From positions 7,502,001-7,566,000 of the forward strand of contig NZ_CP089312.1 of the NCBI RefSeq assembly GCF_021545335.1: 64,000 bases of DNA, given 5' to 3'. The translations under genes were made by a program, and so were the position numbers. Every line of letters begins with the position of its first letter. Position 1 is the first letter of the stretch. The notes beneath the pieces are model-generated. The model had not been told where the DNA came from and did not search any database. It saw only the letters and a program-made list of their open reading frames with translations. Positions 25,695 to 33,715 of this stretch are shown here, piece after piece. This DNA comes from Streptomyces sp. GQFP (GTDB lineage Bacteria; Actinomycetota; Actinomycetes; Streptomycetales; Streptomycetaceae).

Positions 25695-26290
25695 TGCCGG
25701 AGGACGTGGGGGGCACGCCGTTCTTCCCTGACGGCTGGGAGCCCGACGACGACCACGACCGCGGGGTGTCGGACGAAGAGTTCGCCTCCGTGGTCTTTGA
25801 CGAGGCCTTCGTACAGGCGGCCGTGGTGCACGAGCCGACCGCCGTCGAGCGTCTCCTGGCCGCCGCGCAGGCGAGAGCGGAGGCCTCCGAGGCCGAGGCA
25901 CGCCGGGCGAACACCCGAGGCCCACGAGGGGACGACGAGCGCTACGAGGACGGCTTCGGCCCGGACGACCCCGCCTATTTCGGCCACGATCCGGATCTCG
26001 ACGACCTGGACGACGCCGAGATCCTGGAGGGCCGCTACGGCGCTCGGGGCACCCACGGCAAGCAGGTCTCCCGCTGGCACCGTCCCGTCGCCTGGATGCT
26101 CGCTCTCGTGATGGGGATCGGCATGGTCGCGCTGGCCTTCACGGCGGTCTACCGGGGCGCGTCGTCCGGCCGCCAGGAGCAGGTGCCGCCGCCCGCCTCC
26201 ACCGGCCTCGAGCAGGGCAGCGCGACGACTCCCTCGGCCTCCGCCGACTACTCCCAGCCGGCTGTCTCGGCGATCCCGCGCACTCCTTGA
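25694..26290 (+). CDS. Single-pass membrane protein with acidic cytoplasmic domain
   Basis: A 198-residue protein of no family I recognise. The N-terminal 125 residues are acidic and include EEFASVVFDEAFVQAAVVHEPTA, a motif shared with the next gene product. A helix rich in Ala/Glu follows, and then a single membrane segment at about 131-155 (VAWMLALVMGIGMVALAFTAVY) and a short Pro/Ser-rich outer tail. The likely topology is N-in. GTG at 25694 is favoured because the -10 box fixes the transcript start there; the in-frame GTG at 25667 would precede the transcript. It forms a tandem pair with the 26392 gene. Confidence 0.75.
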   Translation: MPEDVGGTPFFPDGWEPDDDHDRGVSDEEFASVVFDEAFVQAAVVHEPTAVERLLAAAQARAEASEAEARRANTRGPRGDDERYEDGFGPDDPAYFGHDPDLDDLDDAEILEGRYGARGTHGKQVSRWHRPVAWMLALVMGIGMVALAFTAVYRGASSGRQEQVPPPASTGLEQGSATTPSASADYSQPAVSAIPRTP

Positions 26291-26379
26291 CCCAAACCTG
26301 TCCGCGCCCTGTTTCTTCCTGGTGAGAACCTGTCAGAACTTGTCGTGCGGGTGGGCGTTTACCGGGGCTTCCCGCGACC

Positions 26380-26392
26380 TACTCTGAATGTA
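26380..26392 (+). promoter_or_regulatory. -10 box of the second leaderless membrane protein gene
   Basis: TACTCT (26380-26385) lies six bases before the ATG at 26392, and TTTACC (26358-26363) is a possible -35 at 16-base spacing. No ribosome-binding site is seen. Confidence 0.6.
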
Positions 26393-27462
26393 TGGGCGGA
26401 CCAGGAGACCCACCTGAGGGGACACCCGAGGCCACCCCTGGTGGCGGCGAGGACGAGTACCGATCCGTCGTCTTCGACGAGTCGTTCGTCCGTGCTGCCC
26501 GGCTCCAGGAGTTCTCCGCGCAGGAGCGCCTGGACGACCACGCACCCGCCGTACGCCGCCGCCAACCCCTGCATCGGGGGCTGTCCCGGCAGGCGCTGAT
26601 CCTCGTCGTGCTGATCGCCGTCGCCTTCGGCACCGCCATCTACATGGGCATCCGCAACCCGTACGAGAGCCCGGTCGCCGAGCTCTCTCCGGAGCCGCTG
26701 CGGATGACCGTCATCCCGCTCGCGCCGCAGGGTGCCGTGCCCGGCGCCGTCGACCCCGAACAACTGTTCGCGCGCAGTCCGGCGGCCCAGTTCGGTATAG
26801 GCGCCGAGGGCATCGCACTGCCCGCCACCCGGAGCACCGCGCACTTCTCGGACAGCCAGGTCGTCAGCGCACTGACCACCGCCAAGGACTACATAGTCGA
26901 GTCCTCGCTCTATCCGGAGGTGCTCACCGGCGGCGAGGTCCGTGCCGTGCGGGTGCTGCTCGATCCCGACCAGCTCGACCAGTTCGACCAGAGCTTCGAC
27001 AGCCCGGCCGCCGACGGCAGGCACGCGCCCACCGGCTGGCTGGTCCGCTTCGACCCCTCACGCGCCCAGCTCGCCGACGACAAGATCCGCGTGCGGGGCA
27101 CCCTGCGGGCCGCCGAGGCCGACTCGGCGACCCTGGAGGTCGTCGCCGACCACACCTTCGTGTACGCGCTGCGGCCGACCGGCGCCGATGACAAGGCGAA
27201 GGCGTCGCTCTTCACTGTCCGGCGCGAGCTGCACTTCAGCTTCGACCGGGACGACCTGCGGATGCACCAGGCCCGGCTGGTCGTCTCGTACGTCCAGGCC
27301 GGGCCGCTGTCCTGTGCGGAGGACTCCGTCGGTTACCTGAGGCCGCTGCTGGCCGGCCAGACCGCGAAGGCGGGTGGACCGGCTGGGACGGATCCCTTTG
27401 CGACGGGCAGTGCTACGGCGTTGTGCGGGTCCTTGGCGGCGGGGGCGCAGCCGAAGGTGTGA
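26392..27462 (+). CDS. Single-pass membrane protein with large extracytoplasmic domain
   Basis: A 356-residue protein I do not assign to a named family. The short cytoplasmic N-terminus repeats the neighbour's motif (DEYRSVVFDESFVRAARLQE). One membrane segment lies at about 62-86 (QALILVVLIAVAFGTAIYMG) and roughly 270 residues lie outside. Within that part, SDSQVVSALTTAKDYIVESSLYPEVLTGGEVRAVRVLLDPDQLDQFDQSF and paired cysteines (LSCAEDS, ALCGSL) suggest a folded, perhaps disulfide-bonded domain. From its place near wall genes it may take part in envelope assembly; this is inference. It ends before an R2 repeat and converges on the M48 protease. Confidence 0.75.
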   Translation: MGGPGDPPEGTPEATPGGGEDEYRSVVFDESFVRAARLQEFSAQERLDDHAPAVRRRQPLHRGLSRQALILVVLIAVAFGTAIYMGIRNPYESPVAELSPEPLRMTVIPLAPQGAVPGAVDPEQLFARSPAAQFGIGAEGIALPATRSTAHFSDSQVVSALTTAKDYIVESSLYPEVLTGGEVRAVRVLLDPDQLDQFDQSFDSPAADGRHAPTGWLVRFDPSRAQLADDKIRVRGTLRAAEADSATLEVVADHTFVYALRPTGADDKAKASLFTVRRELHFSFDRDDLRMHQARLVVSYVQAGPLSCAEDSVGYLRPLLAGQTAKAGGPAGTDPFATGSATALCGSLAAGAQPKV

Positions 27463-27505
27463 GGGTAGGTGGGGTGGTTCGTCGGGTGCGGGCCGGTGGG
27501 GGCTG

Positions 27506-27528
27506 GTCGCGCAGTTCCCCGCGCCCCT
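27506..27528. repeat. Intergenic repeat family R2, copy 1
   Basis: A 23-base block beginning GTCGCGCAGTTCCCC and ending GCGCCCCT is identical to 53163-53185. It lies between two convergent genes, 9 bases from the downstream stop, and is preceded by a G-rich stretch in both copies. Confidence 0.75.
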
Positions 27529-27536
27529 GGGTGGGA

Positions 27537-28628
27537 TCAGGCGTCCGGAGAGGTGTCTTGCGGCGGTGTTGAGTTTGTGGAGCCGCCGAAGCCCCTTCGT
27601 ACGCGGCCGCCCAGGTCGCCCGCTCCGCCCGCGATGTCCGCGACCAGCTTCATCAGGGGGTCCTTGGAGTTCTTGACGTTGGTCGCGTAGCTCGACGCCG
27701 ACTCGCGGAAGGAGCCGGAGACCGAGGTGTCCTTGTCCTCGGTGCGGCGCGGGTAGTGGCCGTCCATGATCCGCTGGAAGTCGCGGGACTCGGCCCACTT
27801 CTTCAGCTCGGCGGCGCGCACGGTGGTGAAGGGGTGGGTGCGGGGCAGGACGTTGAGGATCTTCAGTACGGAGTCGCGCAGGTCGCCGCCCGCCTCGTAC
27901 TCCTCGGCCTGGGCGAGGAACGCGTCCACGTTCATCTCGTGCAGGTGGTTGCCGCCGGCGATCTTCATCAGGCCGCGCATCGAGGCCTTGAGGTCCTGGC
28001 CGACGAGCAGTCCCGCGCGGTCGGCGGACAGCTCCGACTTGCGGAACCACTCGCGCAGGCCGGTCACGATCGCCATGATCGCGATGTTGCCGAGCGGGAT
28101 CCAGGCGACGCGGAGGGCCAGGTTGGTCAGGAAGAGCAGGATCGTCCGGTAGACGGAGTGCCCGGAGAGGGCGTGTCCGACCTCGTGCCCGACGACGGCC
28201 CGCATCTCCTCCTCGTCGAGCAGCTCGACCAGGCCGGTGGTGACGACGATGATCGGCTCGTCCAGGCCGATGCACATCGCGTTGGGCTGCGGGTCCTGGT
28301 TGACGTACATCGGCGGGACCTTCTCCAGGTCCAGGATGTCGCAGGCGTCCCGCAGCATGACGTTGAGGTGGGCGAACTGCTGCTCCGAGACCCGCACTGA
28401 GTCGGACAGGAACAGCAGCCGCAGACTGCGCTCGGGGAGCAGTCCGCTGAGCGCCTTGAAGACGGTGTCGAACCCGCTGAGCTTGCGCAGGGCGACCAGG
28501 GCGGAGCGGTCGGCCGGGTGCTCGTACGCCCGCGAGGAGATCCCCGGGAAGCGGGTGCGCTGCCTGCTGGGCACGTTCTCGTGGCCGTCAGGCCCGTGTC
28601 CGTTGCTCTCGTGGCTGTCGTCGGACAT
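27537..28628 (-). CDS. M48-family zinc metalloprotease
   Basis: A 363-residue peptidase. HEVGHALSGH near residue 165-175 is the gluzincin HExxH motif with adjacent membrane segments (TILLFLTNLALRVAWIPLGNIAIMAIVTGL), and the downstream ELSADRAGLL supplies the third zinc ligand Glu. NAMCIGLDEPIIVVTTGLVELL precedes the active site as in other M48 proteins. HtpX/Ste24-type enzymes degrade membrane proteins; this one has an added N-terminal region and a C-terminal tail ending in a Gly/Arg/Ser stretch. I start at the ATG at 28628 because GGGGGAA sits just upstream and overlaps the alternative ATG at 28640. It converges on the preceding gene across an R2 repeat. Confidence 0.9.
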   Translation of the reverse strand: MSDDSHESNGHGPDGHENVPSRQRTRFPGISSRAYEHPADRSALVALRKLSGFDTVFKALSGLLPERSLRLLFLSDSVRVSEQQFAHLNVMLRDACDILDLEKVPPMYVNQDPQPNAMCIGLDEPIIVVTTGLVELLDEEEMRAVVGHEVGHALSGHSVYRTILLFLTNLALRVAWIPLGNIAIMAIVTGLREWFRKSELSADRAGLLVGQDLKASMRGLMKIAGGNHLHEMNVDAFLAQAEEYEAGGDLRDSVLKILNVLPRTHPFTTVRAAELKKWAESRDFQRIMDGHYPRRTEDKDTSVSGSFRESASSYATNVKNSKDPLMKLVADIAGGAGDLGGRVRRGFGGSTNSTPPQDTSPDA

Positions 28629-28729
28629 GTGTTCCCCCATGCGTCTGATTGCCCTTGTGTGCCCCCGAAGCGGGGCCCAGCCTAGGCGGAGATACCGTGG
28701 CGGGGCAGCACACCGTAAGGAGCGATCCG

Positions 28730-28900
28730 ATGGATCCGATGGACCACACCCCCGCAACCGACTGGATCACCGAGGCCGCGAAAGCCGCCGAGAGACAGGG
28801 ATCCGGCGATCTGCTCCGGGTCGTGCTCATCGTGATGTTCTTCGGCTGCATCCTGACCGCGTGGTTCCTGCTGCGGGGGTACAAGGAGAAGGACGACTGA
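28730..28900 (+). CDS. Small single-pass membrane protein (56 aa)
   Basis: The protein MDPMDHTPATDWITEAAK continues to one strong membrane helix (LLRVVLIVMFFGCILTAWFLLRGY) and a charged end KEKDD. AAGGAG lies seven bases before the ATG, which supports a real gene. It is divergent from the M48 protease, with about 100 bases between the starts, and it precedes another mini membrane protein. Membrane micro-proteins of this kind often regulate larger membrane complexes; no specific partner can be named. Confidence 0.7.
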   Translation: MDPMDHTPATDWITEAAKAAERQGSGDLLRVVLIVMFFGCILTAWFLLRGYKEKDD

Positions 28901-29020
28901 GACGGGCCGGAAGTTCCCTCGCCGGGTCCTTGGGCGGAGTCGGCGTGATCCCCGTGGGCGGGCACGCTTACGATGAGCCGACGTCTTTATCCCGCCCTCA
29001 CCGGATAGGTCCTGCCGAAG

Positions 29021-29185
29021 ATGAGCTTCCACAGCACCGCAGCCCAGTTGGTCACCCTTGCCGCCGAGGGCGAGGAGCACGGCGGCAACCACGAGAGCCT
29101 CAGCCCCTACCTCACCGGTGGCGGCGCCTTCTTCGTCCTGATGCTCCTGCTGTGGATCACCACCCGCTTCAACCGTGACCGCTGA
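29021..29185 (+). CDS. Small single-pass membrane protein (54 aa) before nadD
   Basis: A 54-residue protein beginning MSFHSTAAQLVTLAAEGEEH, with a His/Glu-rich N-terminal part, one membrane helix (GGGAFFVLMLLLWITT) and a basic end RFNRDR. TACGAT at 28969-28974 is a plausible -10 for it, and GATAGGT lies about a dozen bases before the ATG as a weak ribosome site. The coding bias and a stop 40 bases before nadD suggest a real gene. I do not know a function. Confidence 0.7.
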   Translation: MSFHSTAAQLVTLAAEGEEHGGNHESLSPYLTGGGAFFVLMLLLWITTRFNRDR

Positions 29186-29224
29186 GTCCGATCCGTTCAG
29201 GCAGGGCCGGTAGGGTCTGCACCC

Positions 29225-29851
29225 ATGGGAGAGCAGGACATGCCTACCGGCCGGTCGAACCCGGGCAAGCGTCGCATCGGCGTCATGGGCGGCACATTCG
29301 ATCCGATCCACCACGGGCACCTCGTGGCGGCCAGCGAGGTCGCCGCACAGTTCCACCTCGACGAGGTGATGTTCGTACCGACCGGACAGCCGTGGCAGAA
29401 GACCGACCGCAGTGTCTCGCCGGCCGAGGACCGCTATCTGATGACGGTCATCGCGACCGCCGAGAACCCCCAGTTCTCGGTCAGCCGCATCGACATCGAC
29501 CGCGGTGGCCCGACGTACACCACGGACACCCTGCGCGACCTGCGCGCGCTCAATCCCGACACGGACCTGTTCTTCATCACGGGCGCCGACGCGCTCGGCC
29601 AGATCCTCACCTGGCGCGACGCCGAGGAACTGTTCTCCCTCGCGCACTTCATCGGGGTCACCCGGCCCGGTCACACCCTGACCGACCCGGGACTCCCGGA
29701 GGGCGGTGTCTCGCTGGTCGAGGTGCCCGCTCTGGCCATCTCGTCCACAGACTGCCGTGCGAGGGTCGCCAAGGGCGACCCGGTCTGGTATCTGGTGCCG
29801 GACGGTGTGGTGCGCTACATCGACAAGCGCGAGCTGTACCGCGGCGAGTGA
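29225..29851 (+). CDS. nadD: Nicotinate-nucleotide adenylyltransferase
   Basis: A 208-residue enzyme that joins nicotinate mononucleotide to AMP in NAD synthesis. GVMGGTFDPIHHGHLVAA near residues 19-36 is the GxFDPxHxGH motif; SSTDCRARVAKGDPVWYLVP near the end matches the ISSTxIR motif with Asp-Cys replacing the usual Thr-Ile or similar pair. Two starts are possible: ATG at 29225, nine bases after TAGGGT (possible -10), and ATG at 29240, which follows GGAGAG. I keep the first. It is followed by the LytR_C gene and rsfS, a common order. Confidence 0.95.
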   Translation: MGEQDMPTGRSNPGKRRIGVMGGTFDPIHHGHLVAASEVAAQFHLDEVMFVPTGQPWQKTDRSVSPAEDRYLMTVIATAENPQFSVSRIDIDRGGPTYTTDTLRDLRALNPDTDLFFITGADALGQILTWRDAEELFSLAHFIGVTRPGHTLTDPGLPEGGVSLVEVPALAISSTDCRARVAKGDPVWYLVPDGVVRYIDKRELYRGE

Positions 29852-29867
29852 GCCGAGAGGGGCACCG

Positions 29868-31604
29868 GTGAACGACCGATACGACTCGGGGTACGACGGC
29901 GACCAGCAGTACGAGCTCGTCGGCTACGACGACTACGGCCGGCCTGTGTACCAGCCGGTGCCGCAGCAGGGGTACCCGCAACCGTCACAGCCAGGTCAGC
30001 AGTCGTACGACCCGTATGCGCAGCAGCAGGCCCCCCAGGCCCCTCCGGCGCAGGGGTACGAGGGGTACGGCTACGACCCGTACGCGACCGGGCAGCAGCA
30101 GGCCGCGCCCGCGTACGACCCCTACGGCAGCGGGAACCCGGCCACCGGGTACGACCCCTACGGGCAGCCGGCGAGCAGCGGGCAGCAGCCCCGGGTCGCC
30201 GAGCAGACCGCGCCCGCCGCCCCGACGGCACGGACCGCGCAGGCCGAGCCGACCGCCTTCGTACCGCAGCAGGGCGGGCCGCCCGCCGAGGGCGGCGCTC
30301 CGAAGGCGGAGGAGCCCGCGGGTGAACGCGACTACAGCACCCAGCAGTTCGCGTTCGTCGAGGACCCCGACGGTGACTCCGAGGACGTCATCGACTGGCT
30401 GAACTTCACCGAGAACCGCACCGAGCGCCGCGAGGAGGCCAAGCGCCGCGCGCGGGGCCGTGCCGTCGCCCTGGTCGTCGTCCTCGCCCTGGTGGCGGTG
30501 GGCGGGGTGGGCTACCTCTGGTACGCGGGGAAGCTGCCCGGCGCGTCCTCCTCGGACACGAAGGCCGGGAGTGCGACGAGCGCCGCCGCCCAGAAGCGCG
30601 ACGTCGTGGTCGTCCATCTGCACAACACCAAGAAGGGCGGCACCTCCACGGTGCTGCTCGTCGACAACGCCACCACCAAGCAGGGCACCACGGTCCTGCT
30701 GCCCAACTCCCTCGCCCTGACCGACGACGACGGCTCCACGACCACGCTCGCCAAGTCCGTCGACGACGACGGCTCCTCAGGGACCCGCGACGCGCTCGAC
30801 ACCGTCCTCGGCACCGACATCGAGGGCACCTGGCGGCTCGACACCCCCTACCTGCAGAACCTCGTCGAGCTGGTCGGCAACATCGACATCGACACCAACG
30901 CGAACGTGCCCGACCCGGACAACACCAAGAAGGGCACGGCGCCCCTGGTGAAGAAGGGCGAGGACCAGACCCTCAGCGGCAAGACGGCCGTCGCCTACGC
31001 CACCTACCTCGCCTCCGGCGAGACCCAGGACGCCCAGCTGGAGCGGTTCGGGCAGGTCATGCAGGGCGTGCTGCGCAAGCTGTCCTCCGACGCCCAGGCC
31101 GCGACGGTCACCGTGCAGACGCTGGCCCAGATCCTCGACCCCTCGCTGACCGACAAGGACCTCGGCAGTTTTCTCGCCCGGCTCGCCGACCTCGCCAAGG
31201 GCGGCGACTACAAGACCTCGCTGCTGCCCGTCCAGGGCGACGGCACCTTGAGCGCCCAGGCGAGCGCCTCCGTCGTCAAGACGGTGCTCGGCGGTACCGC
31301 CAAGAGCCCCGACAAGGACGCCGCGGTCCGGGTCTCCGTCCAGAACGCCACCGGCGACAAGGACGACACCGAGAAGGCCCGAGTCGTCCTCCTCAACGGC
31401 GGCTTCACCTTCCTGGGGGCCGGTACGGCCGACACCGCCCGCGCCACCTCCCAGGTGACCTACTCCGACGCCGCCGACAAGGAGAACGCCACCGAGGCCG
31501 CCAAGACGCTGGGCCTGCCCACCAGCGCGGTGAAGAAGGGCACGGTCACCTCGAACGCGGACGTGTCCGTGGTCCTCGGCCAGGACTACGAGCCCGCGAC
31601 GTGA
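29868..31604 (+). CDS. LCP-like protein with LytR_C domain, degenerate active site
   Basis: A 578-residue membrane protein starting with GTG. Residues 1-195 are a cytoplasmic Tyr/Gln/Pro-rich region (YDPYATGQQQAAPAYDPYG). One membrane helix lies near 199-222 (ALVVVLALVAVGGVGYLWYA). The next 230 residues resemble an LCP domain (VVVVHLHNTKKGGTSTVLLVDN...LDTVLGTDIEGTWRLDTPYLQNLVELVG), but the R-D motif of active wall-polymer ligases is absent. The LytR_C domain (VRVSVQNATGDKDDTEKARVVLLNGGF) begins near 484. LCP enzymes attach teichoic acid-like polymers to peptidoglycan; this one may bind rather than ligate. It lies between nadD and rsfS. Confidence 0.8.
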   Translation: MNDRYDSGYDGDQQYELVGYDDYGRPVYQPVPQQGYPQPSQPGQQSYDPYAQQQAPQAPPAQGYEGYGYDPYATGQQQAAPAYDPYGSGNPATGYDPYGQPASSGQQPRVAEQTAPAAPTARTAQAEPTAFVPQQGGPPAEGGAPKAEEPAGERDYSTQQFAFVEDPDGDSEDVIDWLNFTENRTERREEAKRRARGRAVALVVVLALVAVGGVGYLWYAGKLPGASSSDTKAGSATSAAAQKRDVVVVHLHNTKKGGTSTVLLVDNATTKQGTTVLLPNSLALTDDDGSTTTLAKSVDDDGSSGTRDALDTVLGTDIEGTWRLDTPYLQNLVELVGNIDIDTNANVPDPDNTKKGTAPLVKKGEDQTLSGKTAVAYATYLASGETQDAQLERFGQVMQGVLRKLSSDAQAATVTVQTLAQILDPSLTDKDLGSFLARLADLAKGGDYKTSLLPVQGDGTLSAQASASVVKTVLGGTAKSPDKDAAVRVSVQNATGDKDDTEKARVVLLNGGFTFLGAGTADTARATSQVTYSDAADKENATEAAKTLGLPTSAVKKGTVTSNADVSVVLGQDYEPAT

Positions 31605-31704
31605 TCCCGTAATGACGTGGGGTGGTGTCGGCGGTCCGTGAGACCCTTGGGTTCCGTAGCAGTACCCGTACGGGTTTCCCCGACCGCCGACCGAAAGCCT
31701 TGTA

Positions 31705-32148
31705 GTGACCGCCACTGACCGTTCCATCGAGCTGATCACCGCCGCCGCGCAGGCGGCAGCCGACAAGCTCGCGCACGACATCATCGCCTACGACGTCAGC
31801 GACGTGCTGTCGATCACGGACGCCTTCCTGCTGGCCTCCGCACCCAACGACCGCCAGGTCAAGTCGATCGTCGACGAGATCGAGGAGCGGCTCGGCAAGG
31901 AACTCGGCACCAAGCCGGTCCGCCGCGAGGGCGACCGCGAGGCCCGCTGGGTGCTCCTGGACTACGTCGACATCGTCGTCCACGTCCAGCACAGCGAGGA
32001 GCGCGTCTTCTACGCCCTGGAGCGCCTCTGGAAGGACTGCCCCGAACTGGAGCTGCCCGCCGACGCCAAGGCCACCCGGGGCAAGGCCGCCGAGCACGCC
32101 AAGCTGCAGGCCGAGGAGGACACCGCCGACTTCGGAGGGCTGCGGTGA
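31705..32148 (+). CDS. rsfS: Ribosomal silencing factor RsfS
   Basis: A 147-residue protein with the RsfS/DUF143 signatures: KLAHDIIAYDVSDVLSITDAFLLASAPNDRQVKSIVDEIEERL and REGDREARWVLLDYVDIVVHVQHSEERVFYALERLW. It binds L14 and blocks subunit joining in starved cells. Its TGA overlaps the GTG of the next gene (GTGA), so the two are coupled. The nadD-LCP-rsfS-phosphatase order is typical of actinomycetes. Confidence 0.95.
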   Translation: MTATDRSIELITAAAQAAADKLAHDIIAYDVSDVLSITDAFLLASAPNDRQVKSIVDEIEERLGKELGTKPVRREGDREARWVLLDYVDIVVHVQHSEERVFYALERLWKDCPELELPADAKATRGKAAEHAKLQAEEDTADFGGLR

Positions 32149-32819
32149 CCGCCCCCGCGTCCACCGGGACCCGCCGCAAGCCGGGCCCCGGCCGCCGTCT
32201 CATCCTGTGGCGCCACGGCCAGACGTCGTGGAACGTGGAGCGACGCTTCCAGGGCACCACGGACGTGCCGCTCACCGAGACCGGCATCGGCCAGGCCCGC
32301 CGCGCCGCCCGCCTGCTCGCCTCCCTGAAGCCCGACGCGATAGTCGCCTCGGACCTCCAGCGCGCGGCGAACACCGCGGGCGAACTCGCCGAACTCACCG
32401 GCCTCACGGTGACGCACGACGAGGGCCTGCGCGAGACCTACGCGGGCGTCTGGCAGGGCCTGACGCACGAGGAGATCATCTCCCGCCACGGCGACGAGTA
32501 CGCCGCGTGGAAGCGCGGTGAGCCGGTCCGCCGCGGCGGCGGCGAACTGGAGACCGAGGTCGCCGACCGCGCCGCCCCCGTGGTGCTGCGGCACGCCGAC
32601 AAACTCCCCGAGCAGGGCACCCTTGTGGTGGTCAGCCACGGCGGCACCATCCGGACGACCATTGGGCGCCTGCTCGGCCTGGAGTCCCACCATTGGGAGA
32701 GCCTTGGCGGTCTGTCCAACTGCTGCTGGTCCGTCCTCGGCGAGGGCGCCCGCGGCTGGCGCCTGCTGGAGCACAACGCAGGCACACTGCCGGAGCCGGT
32801 GCTCGGTGACGACGACTGA
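32145..32819 (+). CDS. Histidine phosphatase (phosphoglycerate mutase-like)
   Basis: A 224-residue enzyme with LILWRHGQTSWNVERRFQGTTDVPLTETG (catalytic RHG near residues 24-26) and VVVSHGGTIRTTIGRLLGL (second catalytic His). The proton donor Glu is in ETYAGVWQGLTHEEI. Broad-specificity members dephosphorylate sugar phosphates or 3-phosphoglycerate; actinobacterial members beside rsfS are often named glucosyl-3-phosphoglycerate phosphatase or simply phosphatase, and I cannot separate these. The start overlaps rsfS by four bases. Confidence 0.9.
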   Translation: MTAPASTGTRRKPGPGRRLILWRHGQTSWNVERRFQGTTDVPLTETGIGQARRAARLLASLKPDAIVASDLQRAANTAGELAELTGLTVTHDEGLRETYAGVWQGLTHEEIISRHGDEYAAWKRGEPVRRGGGELETEVADRAAPVVLRHADKLPEQGTLVVVSHGGTIRTTIGRLLGLESHHWESLGGLSNCCWSVLGEGARGWRLLEHNAGTLPEPVLGDDD

Positions 32820-32894
32820 CCCGGATTTCACTTTCCGGCAGGCCACAGGCTAAAGTTCCTCTTGTTCGCCCGGCCAGGCCGGAGAGGAACACGA

Positions 32895-32967
32895 GGGGCT
32901 ATAGCTCAGTTGGTAGAGCGCCTGCATGGCATGCAGGAGGTCAGGAGTTCAATTCTCCTTAGCTCCA
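32895..32967 (+). tRNA. tRNA-Ala (anticodon GGC), copy 1
   Basis: A 73-nt cloverleaf folds fully: acceptor GGGGCTA with TAGCTCC plus discriminator A, D arm GCTC...GAGC, anticodon stem CCTGC/GCAGG with loop ATGGCAT (anticodon GGC), and T arm AGGAGTTCAATTCTCCT. CCA is not encoded. It reads GCC, the commonest Ala codon in such genomes. An identical copy is at 33716. Confidence 0.97.
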
Positions 32968-32990
32968 CAGTAGATGGCTGGTTGATCAAG

Positions 32991-33020
32991 GTCCCGCCCC
33001 CTCCGGGGGGCGGGATTTTT
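32991..33020 (+). terminator. Intrinsic terminator of tRNA-Ala copy 1
   Basis: A 10-bp stem TCCCGCCCCC with GGGGGCGGGA (loop TCC) is followed by TTTTT. A U-run this clear is uncommon in streptomycete DNA. Confidence 0.9.
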
Positions 33021-33223
33021 CGTTCGCCCCGGCTTGAGTCACTTGGGGCCCGGAGGCGTATACCTCTGCGGAGGCCCTTCTTAAGTGCGCGTTCGTGCTG
33101 GCCGCGACGGCTGCGGCGGGTGCTGTGTCCGGACTGGTACGAAGGCGTCGCTGACCGTATTGGTCCGGCCGTGGCAGAATCAAACGGCCGGAAGGGGGCG
33201 CGGCCCGACGGGAGGGAGTTGCG

Positions 33224-33397
33224 ATGCCTGCGAGCATCCTCAGGGAGGTCGGTCACCTCTCTGAAGCGGCAGTCATACGGGGCAGGAGAACCCGTCTCAG
33301 CTGTCCTTCCTGCGGTTCCGGCCACGTCGCCCAGGTGCTCGGTGACAACGGTGGGATTTCCTACGTGTGCACGGCCTGCGGCCACAGCTGGAGCTGA
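33224..33397 (+). CDS. Small zinc-ribbon protein (57 aa)
   Basis: A 57-residue protein beginning MPASILREVGHLSEAAVIRG and ending in a zinc ribbon with CPSCGS and CTACGH (two CxxC pairs). GGAGGGAG lies six bases before the ATG. The stop is followed within four bases by the start of the next zinc-ribbon gene, so they are probably translated together. It has no obvious DNA-binding region beyond the ribbon. Function unknown; such proteins often join transcription or RNA complexes. Confidence 0.75.
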   Translation: MPASILREVGHLSEAAVIRGRRTRLSCPSCGSGHVAQVLGDNGGISYVCTACGHSWS

Positions 33398-33400
33398 TCG

Positions 33401-33634
33401 ATGGGTGCACACAGGAGGAAATGCGACTGGTGCGGCAGTGGTACGCCGATCGTCCGTGACATGGAGCCGGTGAACCACGACTACCAGTACTGGTGCGAGG
33501 AATGCGCGCGGGCGCTGATCATAAAAGGCGACCCGATCGAGACCTACCGTGAGCTGGAGGGCGAGCCGATCTACGGCCGGCTCCTGGAGGAGCACTGCAC
33601 CCTCAAACGGTTCTACTCGTTCGTCACGGCCTGA
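33401..33634 (+). CDS. Small Cys-rich zinc-binding protein (77 aa)
   Basis: A 77-residue protein with CDWCGS near residues 8-13 and CEECAR near 32-37, the four ligands of a zinc finger; a further Cys (EEHCTLK) lies near the end. GGAG is nine bases before the ATG and lies in the preceding gene. The chain is acidic after the finger (KGDPIETYRELEGEPIYGRLLEE). It pairs with the 57-residue gene between two identical tRNA-Ala genes. No function is recognisable. Confidence 0.75.
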   Translation: MGAHRRKCDWCGSGTPIVRDMEPVNHDYQYWCEECARALIIKGDPIETYRELEGEPIYGRLLEEHCTLKRFYSFVTA

Positions 33635-33715
33635 CCCGGCAAACGATTTGGTGCTGCACCGGGGGGACCGGTAAAGTTGGCGTCGCCGCCGGGGAGACCC
33701 GGCGGAGCGGTGCGA

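Noticed and set aside
27374..27690. Short plus-strand frames after the 356-residue gene
   Set aside because: They overlap the R2 repeat and the end of the M48 gene, with no ribosome site or motif.
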